This document shows, piece after piece, positions 55,846-62,969 of a stretch of DNA of 64,000 nt. The notes below the pieces were generated by a model. It was not told where the DNA came from and made no database searches. It saw only the letters and a program-made list of their open reading frames with translations. The DNA lies in NCBI GenBank assembly GCA_021805545.1, contig JAJZFB010000046.1, positions 109,501 to 173,500 of the forward strand, written 5' to 3'. Position numbers and translations under genes: made by a program. Position 1 is the first letter of the stretch. Each line of letters opens with the position of its first letter. Origin of the DNA: Pseudomonadota bacterium (GTDB taxonomy: Bacteria; Pseudomonadota; Alphaproteobacteria; Acetobacterales; Acetobacteraceae).

Positions 55846-56361
55846 TCAGGCTTTCGCGCGGGCCGCCATGATGCGCTTGATGATGAAGACCAGCACCGAC
55901 AGATAAACCGCGCTGGCGGCAATGGTCTCACCCACATCCATAAAATTGGTGTGCGTAAATTGCGGCGCGGTGAGGATGGCCAGCAGCAGCATCCCGCCCA
56001 GATTCACCAGCATCGGCGCCCATTGCATGAACTGGATAAACACGGCCACGGCGATAATGGCTACACCAGCCGCCAAGCCATGCGCCCCATAATGCGCGGA
56101 AAGGTAATTAAGCTGCCAGGCCAGCGCCACACCCACCAGCGACCCCAGCAGGGCGGGCGCCAGGCGGTTGAACTCCATCCTGTCCATCACTCCCCAATAC
56201 CAGGCAAACACAAAGCTCGCGAAAAACGAGTGCAGATGCAGCACCCCGCCGGCAATAACCACCCATAACGCGGAAAACGCGAAAACCGCCACCAGCATGC
56301 CAGCCCCCGCCAACAAGCTGGGTCGCGGCGCGGCTGGGGGGTGGGCATCTGGCTCGGTCAT
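55846..56361 (-). CDS. multi-pass membrane protein, unknown family
   Basis: 171 residues with about five hydrophobic helices: LLAGAGMLVAVFAFSALWVVIAGGVL, SFFASFVFAWYWGV, LLGSLVGVALAWQLNYL, GLAAGVAIIAVAVFIQFM and VYLSVLVFIIKRIM. Acidic N-terminus, positive C-terminus. The pattern resembles DUF1097-like small membrane proteins, but no firm assignment. AAGGAA precedes ATG 56361. It is divergent from the GbsR/MarR regulator gene, so the regulator may control it. Confidence 0.72.
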   Translation of the reverse strand: MTEPDAHPPAAPRPSLLAGAGMLVAVFAFSALWVVIAGGVLHLHSFFASFVFAWYWGVMDRMEFNRLAPALLGSLVGVALAWQLNYLSAHYGAHGLAAGVAIIAVAVFIQFMQWAPMLVNLGGMLLLAILTAPQFTHTNFMDVGETIAASAVYLSVLVFIIKRIMAARAKA

Positions 56362-56458
56362 ATTGTGTTTCCTTTCTGTCTTCAGCTAATGAATGCCGGG
56401 CCTATCTGCCCTCCCAGGCATTTTCTGTCCAACCCCCGCGCAACCCGTGGCCAATGCC

Positions 56459-56485
56459 TTGACAAAACAGTGTTACAGGTATTTT
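56459..56485 (+). promoter_or_regulatory. candidate promoter of the GbsR-type gene
   Basis: TTGACA (56459-56464) and TATTTT (56480-56485), 15 bases apart, shorter than ideal. The palindrome at 56493-56508 lies just downstream. Confidence 0.4.
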
Positions 56486-56492
56486 TGGTTTG

Positions 56493-56508
56493 TTCAGAAA
56501 AGTCTGAA
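56493..56508. promoter_or_regulatory. palindromic operator TTCAGA-AAAG-TCTGAA
   Basis: A perfect 6-4-6 inverted repeat just downstream of the candidate -10 box and 11 bases before the regulator start. It is in the right place for autorepression, and may also affect the divergent membrane-protein gene. Confidence 0.6.
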
Positions 56509-56518
56509 AGATTAAGCA

Positions 56519-57148
56519 TTGGAGTTGTCGCCACTAGCAGATGCCTTCATCAGGCATTTCGGAGAAATGGGCAGCCGGTGGGGTATAAACCGCACCGTCG
56601 GGCAGATTTATGCCCTGCTCTACATCTCCGGCCACCCCCTGCCGGCGGACGAAATTGCCGAGGTGCTCAGCTTCTCCCGCTCCAATGTCTCCATGGGGCT
56701 TAAAGAGCTGCAAAGCTGGCGGCTGGTAAGGCTTCAACATCTGCCCGGCGACCGCCGCGAGCATTTTTCCACGCCCGGGGATGTCTGGCAGATCGTGCGG
56801 ATTCTGGCCGAGGAACGCCGCCGCCGCGAGATAGACCCCACCCTTTCCGTGCTGCGCGACCTGCTGCTGAAAAAGCCCGGCAATGCGGATGAGCGCGCCA
56901 TACAGCACCGGCTGCAGGAAATGCACGACCTGATCGAGCTGCTCACGCGCTGGTCCGAGGATGTGCAGCGGCTTGAGACGCAACAATTAACACAAATATT
57001 ACGGCTCGGCGCTGGTATTATCCGGCTGCTCGACCTTAAAAACGCCCTGCCATTGCTGGGCACCAAACGGCGCCCGGCGAAAAGCCCCCCGGGCGACGCC
57101 ATCCCAGATGAAGACGTGCTGGCGGACGAAGGGGTGGACGGCGACTGA
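56519..57148 (+). CDS. GbsR/MarR-family transcriptional regulator
   Basis: 209 residues from TTG 56519; no ATG fits. Winged helix: RHFGEMGSRWGINRTVGQIYALLYISGHPLPADEIAEVLSFSRSNVSMGLKELQSWRLVRLQHLPGDRREHF. The IYALLYxSGxPLxADEI signature is GbsR-type. A long C-terminal helical part follows (HRLQEMHDLIELLTRWSEDVQRL). Regulators of this group often precede terminal-oxidase genes, and cyoA follows in the same direction after 110 bases, so it may control cyo expression. A hairpin lies in that gap. Confidence 0.87.
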   Translation: MELSPLADAFIRHFGEMGSRWGINRTVGQIYALLYISGHPLPADEIAEVLSFSRSNVSMGLKELQSWRLVRLQHLPGDRREHFSTPGDVWQIVRILAEERRRREIDPTLSVLRDLLLKKPGNADERAIQHRLQEMHDLIELLTRWSEDVQRLETQQLTQILRLGAGIIRLLDLKNALPLLGTKRRPAKSPPGDAIPDEDVLADEGVDGD

Positions 57149-57158
57149 AAACAGCGGA

Positions 57159-57186
57159 TAACCCGCCGTAAAATTTCAGCGGGTTA
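57159..57186 (+). terminator. hairpin between the regulator and cyoA
   Basis: TAACCCGC (57159-57166) pairs with GCGGGTTA (57179-57186) across a 12-base loop, followed by AAGTTTGG. A weak terminator or attenuator between the GbsR gene and cyoA. Confidence 0.4.
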
Positions 57187-57258
57187 AAGTTTGGAAGACT
57201 GCAGACCAGTGAACATAAGCCCGGCGCTCCGCCGGACAAGAATTTCCAGAGGCTTCAC

Positions 57259-58206
57259 ATGCGATTAAAACTATCGGCGCTAAAACCATTGGCTACCCTA
57301 CCGGCGCTGCTGGCCCTGGCGGGCTGCGATACCGGCAATTACCGGCTGTTTCACCCGCTTACCGCGGTGGCCAAGGTGCAATGGTGGGCCACCTTGTTCG
57401 AGGCCGGCATCATGTCGCTCATCATCGTGCCCACCGCCATCCTCATCGCCTGGTTCATCTGGCGCTACCGCAAAAGCGCCAACGCCAAGTACGACCCCGC
57501 CTGGTCGCATTCTCTGGTGCTGGAAGTCCTGGTCTGGGGCGTCCCGCTCGTCATCGTTGCCATTTGCAGCCTCATTTCCATCCGCACCACGCTGGATGTG
57601 GAGCCTTACGCCCCCGCCGTACTGGCCAAAAACCCGGCCGATACGGCACCTCTGGACATCGACGTGATCGCCACCGACTGGCAGTGGCTGTTCATCTACC
57701 CGCAGCAGCATGTCGCCGCCATCGACGAGCTGGTGGTGCCTGAGAACAGCGTGGTGCATCTGCGCCTAACCTCCACCGCGGTGGTCAACGACTTCTTCAT
57801 CCCGCAAATCGCGCCGATGATCGACGTGATGCCGGGCATGCGCACCGAAGACACGTTCGACACGCCAGACCCCGGCAGCTATACGGGCTTTTCGGCCGAT
57901 TTCTCGGGCGCCGGCTTCTCGTGGATGCAGTTCCACACCCATATCGTCACCCCGGCTGGCTTCGGCGCCTGGGTTGCCCAGGCCGCCGCCAGCCCGGTCC
58001 AGCTTTCCTATCAGGAATTCACCAAGCTGGCGCAGCCAACCGTGAATGAGGGCAACAAACCCTCCTATTTCTCCAACGCCGCCTCCAACCTGTTCGACAA
58101 TGTGGTCACCGCGGCGCAGGCCGGCGTGGTTTACCCTGTGCCGGACAACGTGACGAAACAAGTCGCCAGTCTTGAAGATGGCGGTACCGCCGCCACTACG
58201 AAATAA
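57259..58206 (+). CDS. cyoA: cytochrome bo3 ubiquinol oxidase subunit II
   Basis: 315 residues, the same length as E. coli CyoA. The lipoprotein signal ends in LALAGC. Two transmembrane helices follow (LFEAGIMSLIIVPTAILIAWFIW and VLVWGVPLVIVAICSLISI), then the periplasmic cupredoxin-like domain with DWQWLFIYPQQ, FFIPQIAPMIDVMPGM and FSGAGFSWMQF. It lacks Cu-A ligands, as expected for a quinol oxidase. AGAGG precedes ATG 57259. It is first gene of cyoABCD. Confidence 0.96.
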   Translation: MRLKLSALKPLATLPALLALAGCDTGNYRLFHPLTAVAKVQWWATLFEAGIMSLIIVPTAILIAWFIWRYRKSANAKYDPAWSHSLVLEVLVWGVPLVIVAICSLISIRTTLDVEPYAPAVLAKNPADTAPLDIDVIATDWQWLFIYPQQHVAAIDELVVPENSVVHLRLTSTAVVNDFFIPQIAPMIDVMPGMRTEDTFDTPDPGSYTGFSADFSGAGFSWMQFHTHIVTPAGFGAWVAQAAASPVQLSYQEFTKLAQPTVNEGNKPSYFSNAASNLFDNVVTAAQAGVVYPVPDNVTKQVASLEDGGTAATTK

Positions 58207-58224
58207 GCCTAAAAGGACAGACCC

Positions 58225-60288
58225 ATGCAGGTTGCAATTCAAGGTCCATGGTCGCCGCTGCTCGGCCGGCTGACACTTAGCGCCATACCCTACACCAACC
58301 CCATTCTCGTCGGCACCTTCGCCGTGGCGGCGCTTATCGCCCTGGTGGTGGCGGGGGCCGTGCTTTACTACAAAAAGCTCGGCTATCTGTGGCGCGAATG
58401 GCTTACCACCGTCGATCATAAAAAAATCGGGGTAATGTATATTATCGTTGGTCTCGTCATGTTCTTCCGCGCCTTTGTGGATGGGCTGATGATGCGCACG
58501 CAGCAGGCCATGGCCATCGGCCCGCATTCGCCCGGCGTGCTGGGCGCGCAGCATGGCTATCTGCCGCCCTTCCATTTCGACCAGGTCTATTCGGCCCACG
58601 GCACGATCATGATCCTGTTCGCGGCGACGCCCCTCCTCACCGGTCTCACCAATGTGGTGGTACCGCTGCAAATCGGCGCGCGCGACATGGCCTTCCCCTA
58701 CATGAACGCGCTCTCGCTCTGGCTCACCACCGCGGGCGCCATACTGGTCATGCTCTCACTCTTCGTGGGCGATTTCTCGTCCGCCGGCTGGGTCGGCCTC
58801 ATCCCCCTCACCGAGCTGCCCTACAGCCCGGGCGTGGGTGTTGATTACTGGATGTGGGCGATTCAGATCTCCTCCATCGGCACCACGCTGAACGCCATCA
58901 ACATGATCGTCACCATCATTAAAATGCGCGCGCCCGGCATGGGCTGGTTCCGCGTGCCCGTGTTCACCTGGACCACACTTTCCACCAACATCATCGGCCT
59001 CACCGCCTTCCCCATACTTGGCGTGGTGCTGGCGCTGCTGGGCGCAGACCGTTACCTGGGCACGCATTTCTTCACCGCCGGCAATGGCGGCAACCTGATG
59101 CTGTACACCAACATGTTCTGGATCTGGGGCCACCCCGAGGTGTACTTCCTGGTGCTGCCCGCGTTCGGCATTTTCTCTGAAATCATCCCGACTTTCTCCG
59201 AGAAGCCGCTCTTTGGCTATACCACCATGGTGGCCGCCACCTTCGCCATTGCCGGTATTTCCTGGGCGGTGTGGCTGCACCATTTCTTCACCATGGGGGC
59301 GGGAGCCGATGTTAACGGCTTCTTCTCCATCGCCACCATGCTTGTCGGCATTCCCACGGGCGTGAAGGTGTTCAACTGGATGTTCACCCTCTATCGCGGC
59401 CGCCTGACCTTCACCACGCCCATGCTGTGGGCGCTGGCGGGCCTGTTCCTGCTGCTCGTGGGCGGCATTACAGGCATGATGCTCGCCATCCCCGCAATAA
59501 ACTACACAGTGCATAACAGTGTGTTTGTCATCGCGCATTTCCACTGCATGGTGCTGCTCGTCGCCGCCGCCATCTTCGCCGGGGTTGTGTACTGGTTTCC
59601 TAAAGTCTTCGGCTTCCAGCTGGACGAGAAGAACGGGCTGATGTTCTTCTGGAGCTTCATCACCGCCACGGCCATCGTCTTCACCGCCATGTTCGCGCTG
59701 GGCTTCCAGGGCGAGACGCGGCGGCTGGACTACATCTTCAACCCAGCCTGGCGGCCGATGCTGTGGACGGAAGAGGCGGGCATGATGCTCTACCTCGTCT
59801 CCATCTTCTACTTCCTGCGTATGCTCTACGTGTCTCTGCGCGACCGCGTGCCGGTGGCCTCCGACCCGTGGGGCACCGCGCGCACGCTGGAATTCCTCAC
59901 CCACTCGCCTGTGCCTTTCTATAATTTCGCCGTCACCCCGCAGGTGAACGCGCGCGATGAGCTGGCCTGGCGGCGCGAGCATGGGCTGGACAAGGCGCAG
60001 CCCGAGGCATTCGAGCCCATCCACATGCCGAGCAATACCGGCGTGCCCATCATCATCGGCATGCTCTCGCTCACCCTCGGGTTCGGGCTTATCTGGCGTA
60101 TCTGGTGGATGGCGGGGTTCAGCCTGCTGGCCATCATCATCGCCGTCATCATCCGCTCCTTCGACAAAAATCTCGGCTACGAGCTGAAGCCGGAGGAAGT
60201 CGCGGCAATGGAGCGCAACCTTGCCACTGCCAGCATTATCGCCGAGCAGCCGGCCCGTACCCCTCTCACCGAAGCGGAGGCGCATTAA
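58225..60288 (+). CDS. cyoB: cytochrome bo3 ubiquinol oxidase subunit I
   Basis: 687 residues (E. coli 663). Haem and copper ligands by position: H125 (YSAHGTIMI) and H440 for the low-spin haem (HFHCM), H438 for the high-spin haem, and H303, H352, H353 for CuB (WGHPEVYF with the cross-linking Y307; LHHFFTMG). It reduces O2 to water and pumps protons, using ubiquinol. The signature WGHPEVYFLVLPAFGIFSEI is clear. cyoA lies 18 bases upstream and cyoC starts directly after. Confidence 0.98.
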   Translation: MQVAIQGPWSPLLGRLTLSAIPYTNPILVGTFAVAALIALVVAGAVLYYKKLGYLWREWLTTVDHKKIGVMYIIVGLVMFFRAFVDGLMMRTQQAMAIGPHSPGVLGAQHGYLPPFHFDQVYSAHGTIMILFAATPLLTGLTNVVVPLQIGARDMAFPYMNALSLWLTTAGAILVMLSLFVGDFSSAGWVGLIPLTELPYSPGVGVDYWMWAIQISSIGTTLNAINMIVTIIKMRAPGMGWFRVPVFTWTTLSTNIIGLTAFPILGVVLALLGADRYLGTHFFTAGNGGNLMLYTNMFWIWGHPEVYFLVLPAFGIFSEIIPTFSEKPLFGYTTMVAATFAIAGISWAVWLHHFFTMGAGADVNGFFSIATMLVGIPTGVKVFNWMFTLYRGRLTFTTPMLWALAGLFLLLVGGITGMMLAIPAINYTVHNSVFVIAHFHCMVLLVAAAIFAGVVYWFPKVFGFQLDEKNGLMFFWSFITATAIVFTAMFALGFQGETRRLDYIFNPAWRPMLWTEEAGMMLYLVSIFYFLRMLYVSLRDRVPVASDPWGTARTLEFLTHSPVPFYNFAVTPQVNARDELAWRREHGLDKAQPEAFEPIHMPSNTGVPIIIGMLSLTLGFGLIWRIWWMAGFSLLAIIIAVIIRSFDKNLGYELKPEEVAAMERNLATASIIAEQPARTPLTEAEAH

Positions 60289-60289
60289 C

Positions 60290-60916
60290 ATGGCCACCCA
60301 AGCAGCCCCCGGCGCCGGTACGCGCCTGTTCCACCCGCATTTTGAAGGGCATGACCAGATCTCCGCGCGTACGCTCGGCTTCTGGCTCTATATGCTTTCG
60401 GACGCGCTGTTGTTCACCGGCCTGTTCCTCGCCTATGCGGTGCTCAACAACCCCATGGGTGCCGCTGGCGGCCCCATCGCCACGCAAATCGTCAACCCGG
60501 TGGAAGGTATGTGGCAAACCTACGCCGTGCTTGGCTCGGTGGCCGCGTACAGCCTTGCCACCGTGGCCCTTAAAAAGGGCAGCATGGTGGGGGTAATGGC
60601 GGGCATCGTCATCTCCATCCTGCTAGCACTCGTCTTCCTGGGTTATGAGGTACACGACCTTATGGGCCTGATGGCGCAGGGCCACGGACCGGACAGCTCC
60701 GGCTTTCTCTCCGCCTTCTTCGTGCTCATCGCCACGCACGGGTTGCACATGGTGTTCGGTATTCTGTGGATGATCGTCATGCTGGTGCAAATTCCCACGC
60801 TTGGCTTCTCGCCCAACGTGGTGGCGCGCCTGCTCAATCTGCGCATGTTCTGGCAATTCCAGGCCACTGTGTGGGTTCTCGTCTATGTTTATGTTTACAT
60901 GATTGGAGCCTTCTGA
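60290..60916 (+). CDS. cyoC: cytochrome bo3 ubiquinol oxidase subunit III
   Basis: 208 residues (E. coli 204). Five helices with the family features FWLYMLSDALLFTGLFLAYAVL, GSVAAYSLATVALKKG, IATHGLHMVFGILWMIVMLVQI and MFWQFQATVWVLVYVYVYM. It starts one base after cyoB ends and overlaps cyoD by one base (TGATG). A non-catalytic subunit that stabilises subunit I. Confidence 0.96.
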   Translation: MATQAAPGAGTRLFHPHFEGHDQISARTLGFWLYMLSDALLFTGLFLAYAVLNNPMGAAGGPIATQIVNPVEGMWQTYAVLGSVAAYSLATVALKKGSMVGVMAGIVISILLALVFLGYEVHDLMGLMAQGHGPDSSGFLSAFFVLIATHGLHMVFGILWMIVMLVQIPTLGFSPNVVARLLNLRMFWQFQATVWVLVYVYVYMIGAF

Positions 60917-61290
60917 TGTCCGCGCCCCATTCCAACCCGCTTGAGCACCCGGAAGTGCGCCAGGCCAGCACCTGGCGTTACCTTGCAGGCTTCGCCGCCA
61001 CCATCGTGCTGATGCAGGCAGCGCTTACCGTTACGCTGCGCCAGCATCTGCCCTACACGGAATACACCCTCACCATCGCCGGGCTGGCCCTTGCCTCGCT
61101 GCTGGCGCAGGCGGCCTTGTTCTTCGGGCTGGATATTTCGCGCGCCCAGATATGGAAGAGCGTGTCACTGGTTCTCACCGTGCCGCTGTTCATCCTCTCC
61201 GTCGGGCTTACGGTGTGGATGTTCCATTCGCTCATGCAGCGCACCATGATCATGCCGCAGAACATGGCGCAGCCCACCATGCTGCAATAG
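60916..61290 (+). CDS. cyoD: cytochrome bo3 ubiquinol oxidase subunit IV
   Basis: 124 residues (E. coli 109) with three hydrophobic helices: YLAGFAATIVLMQAALTVTL, YTLTIAGLALASLLAQAALFFGLDI and SVSLVLTVPLFILSVGLTVWMFHSL. Overlap with cyoC. No cyoE (haem O synthase) follows; instead a structured leader and an SDR gene come next, so haem O synthase must be encoded elsewhere. Confidence 0.93.
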   Translation: MSAPHSNPLEHPEVRQASTWRYLAGFAATIVLMQAALTVTLRQHLPYTEYTLTIAGLALASLLAQAALFFGLDISRAQIWKSVSLVLTVPLFILSVGLTVWMFHSLMQRTMIMPQNMAQPTMLQ

Positions 61291-61298
61291 CCGCCGCG

Positions 61299-61352
61299 CC
61301 TTGCACGGGCGCGCCTGAACCGCATACTGGTATCAGGTAAACCCGTGCAAGG
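61299..61352 (+). promoter_or_regulatory. long structured leader that pairs with the SDR ribosome-binding site
   Basis: CCTTGCACGGG (61299-61309) pairs exactly with CCCGTGCAAGG (61342-61352). Inside are a symmetric 4x4 internal loop and a second stem, CCTGAACC (61314-61321) with GGT-A-TCAGG (61329-61337). The outer stem covers the start of AAGGAGG (61349-61355), the Shine-Dalgarno of the gene at 61360. There is no T-tract, so control of translation or RNA processing is more likely than termination. Confidence 0.65.
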
Positions 61353-61359
61353 AGGCAGC

Positions 61360-62142
61360 ATGACGCATCTGGGCTATAAGGTGGCGATCGTTACAGGCGG
61401 CGTCACAGATTTTTCGGCTCAAGCCGCTGCTGTTCTGGCCCAGAACGGCGCCACCATTCTCCTTGCCAGCCAGCACGAAGACGAAGGCCAACAAACCGCC
61501 GCCGCCCTGCGGGCGCAAGGGCACAAGGCCGAGTTCCACCATCTTATTCCCACCGGCCCGTTGAGCTGGGCCGCGCTGGTGGACAAAACCATGCGTACCC
61601 ATGGCCATCTCGACGTGCTGGTGAACCATTCCCCCGCCAGCGTCTCCACCACCATCGAGGACGCCACGGCCCCGCAATGCCGCGAGATGCTGGAAGCAGG
61701 GCTTATTGCCCCATTCCTCGGCATAAAGGCCGCCATCCCCGCCATGCGGCAAAGTGGCGGCGGCTCCATCATCAATATCGCGGCCAACCCTATTATTGGC
61801 GTGCTGCCGCTTTACCCGCTCTATAGCGCCGCCCGCGCCGGGCTTGTCAGCCTCACCAAAAGCACCGCCCTGCAATGCCTGCAACGCGGTTATAATATAC
61901 GGGTTAACGCCATCCACCCCGGCGCGCATGAAAGCGAGAGCCTGACCGCCGATGCGCTGCGCTCCATCAAGGCGCGCAACCTGCACGCATTGCTGGGCAC
62001 AATGCCCGCGCGCGCTGAAGGCAAGCTGTACGATTTTGCCGGCGCCATCCTGCACCTGGCAGGCGATGAATCCACGGTGCTGACAGGTGCCGAGCTGTTC
62101 TGCAACGGCCCGCTCGCGGGGCTGGATTTCGCGCAAAGCTGA
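61360..62142 (+). CDS. degenerate SDR-fold protein
   Basis: 260 residues with the classical SDR layout (YKVAIVTGGVTDFSAQAAAVLAQNG ... GGGSIINIAAN ... YSAARAGLVSLTKS ... IRVNAIHPGAH) but key residues are lost: TGGVTDFS lacks the glycines of TGxxxGxG, NNAG is NHSP, and the active site reads YSAAR, with Arg instead of the catalytic Lys. It is probably not a normal dehydrogenase; it may have a binding or regulatory role, or be a partner of the intact SDR that follows. AAGGAGG is five bases from the ATG and lies in a hairpin. Confidence 0.82.
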   Translation: MTHLGYKVAIVTGGVTDFSAQAAAVLAQNGATILLASQHEDEGQQTAAALRAQGHKAEFHHLIPTGPLSWAALVDKTMRTHGHLDVLVNHSPASVSTTIEDATAPQCREMLEAGLIAPFLGIKAAIPAMRQSGGGSIINIAANPIIGVLPLYPLYSAARAGLVSLTKSTALQCLQRGYNIRVNAIHPGAHESESLTADALRSIKARNLHALLGTMPARAEGKLYDFAGAILHLAGDESTVLTGAELFCNGPLAGLDFAQS

Positions 62143-62214
62143 GCGCCAGGGCGCCATCTCTCGATCATTCGGCGCGCGCCCGCTATAGAAACGGAAACTT
62201 ACGAGGAGATTTTC

Positions 62215-62886
62215 ATGAGTGTTGTTATCGTAACAGGCGGCTTTGGCGCGCTGGGCCGCGCCGTGGTGGCCGGGCTTACGCAGCGCGGCTTCACGGTTGC
62301 CGCTGTCGATGTCGCTCCGGCCCCGGCCGGCTTCCCCGCCGCGCTCGCGCTGGGCGGGGTCGATCTGACGGACGAGACGGCCGTCTCCGCCGCCTATGCC
62401 GCGGTGGCGGAAAAGCTGGGCGCGGTCAACGGCCTCGTCAATATCGCGGGCGGCTTTGTGTGGGAGCCGGTAGAAGGCGGCACCCTCGCCAACTGGGACA
62501 AGATGTACCAGATGAACCTGCGCACCGCCGCCACGTCTTCCGCCGCGGCCTTGCCGCATTTGCTCCGCCAGGGTGGCGCCATTGTTAACGTGGGCGCGGC
62601 CGCCGCGGTACAGCCTGGCGTGGGCATGGCGCCCTACACCGCCTCTAAGGCCGGTGTGCGCGCCCTTACCGAGAGCCTGGCCGAGGAAATGCGCGGCAAG
62701 AAGGTACGTGTGAACGCCATCCTGCCCACCATTATCGACACGCCGGCCAACCACGCCGCCATGCCCGATGCCGACAGCTCCGCCTGGGTCCGCCCCGAGG
62801 CCGCGGCCAAGGTCATCGCCTTCCTGCTGTCGGATGAATCCGCGGCCATTACCGGGGCCAGCCTGCCGCTCTCCCTCGCAGGCTGA
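62215..62886 (+). CDS. SDR-family oxidoreductase
   Basis: 223 residues, short classical SDR. Cofactor motif TGGFGALGRA (GxxxGxG kept as GGFGALG), NIAGG in place of NNAG, catalytic Ser in NVGAAAAV, and YTASKAGV with Tyr and Lys intact. RVNAILPTIIDTPAN is the usual post-active-site block. It follows the degenerate SDR by 72 bases with its own GAGGAG; the two may form a heteromer. Substrate unknown. The stop is followed by a strong terminator. Confidence 0.9.
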   Translation: MSVVIVTGGFGALGRAVVAGLTQRGFTVAAVDVAPAPAGFPAALALGGVDLTDETAVSAAYAAVAEKLGAVNGLVNIAGGFVWEPVEGGTLANWDKMYQMNLRTAATSSAAALPHLLRQGGAIVNVGAAAAVQPGVGMAPYTASKAGVRALTESLAEEMRGKKVRVNAILPTIIDTPANHAAMPDADSSAWVRPEAAAKVIAFLLSDESAAITGASLPLSLAG

Positions 62887-62897
62887 GGCACGGGCAC

Positions 62898-62935
62898 AAA
62901 AAACCGCCGCACGGCATGCCCATGCGGCGGTTTTT
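62898..62935. terminator. bidirectional intrinsic terminator
   Basis: AAAAAACCGCCGCA (62898-62911) and TGCGGCGGTTTTT (62923-62935) around an 11-base loop. With T-tracts in both directions it serves the SDR gene (+) and the DUF1329 gene (-). Confidence 0.92.
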
Positions 62936-62969
62936 GTTGCGTGGCCGGCAAAACCGGCCACGCGAGCAA

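Noticed and set aside
58756..60297. 513-residue minus-strand open frame within cyoB
   Set aside because: Antisense to a certain cyoB; Gly/His/Glu-rich without motifs.
61333..62961. 542-residue minus-strand open frame opposite the two SDR genes
   Set aside because: Shadow frame that runs through the terminator at 62898; both plus-strand SDRs have clear motifs.
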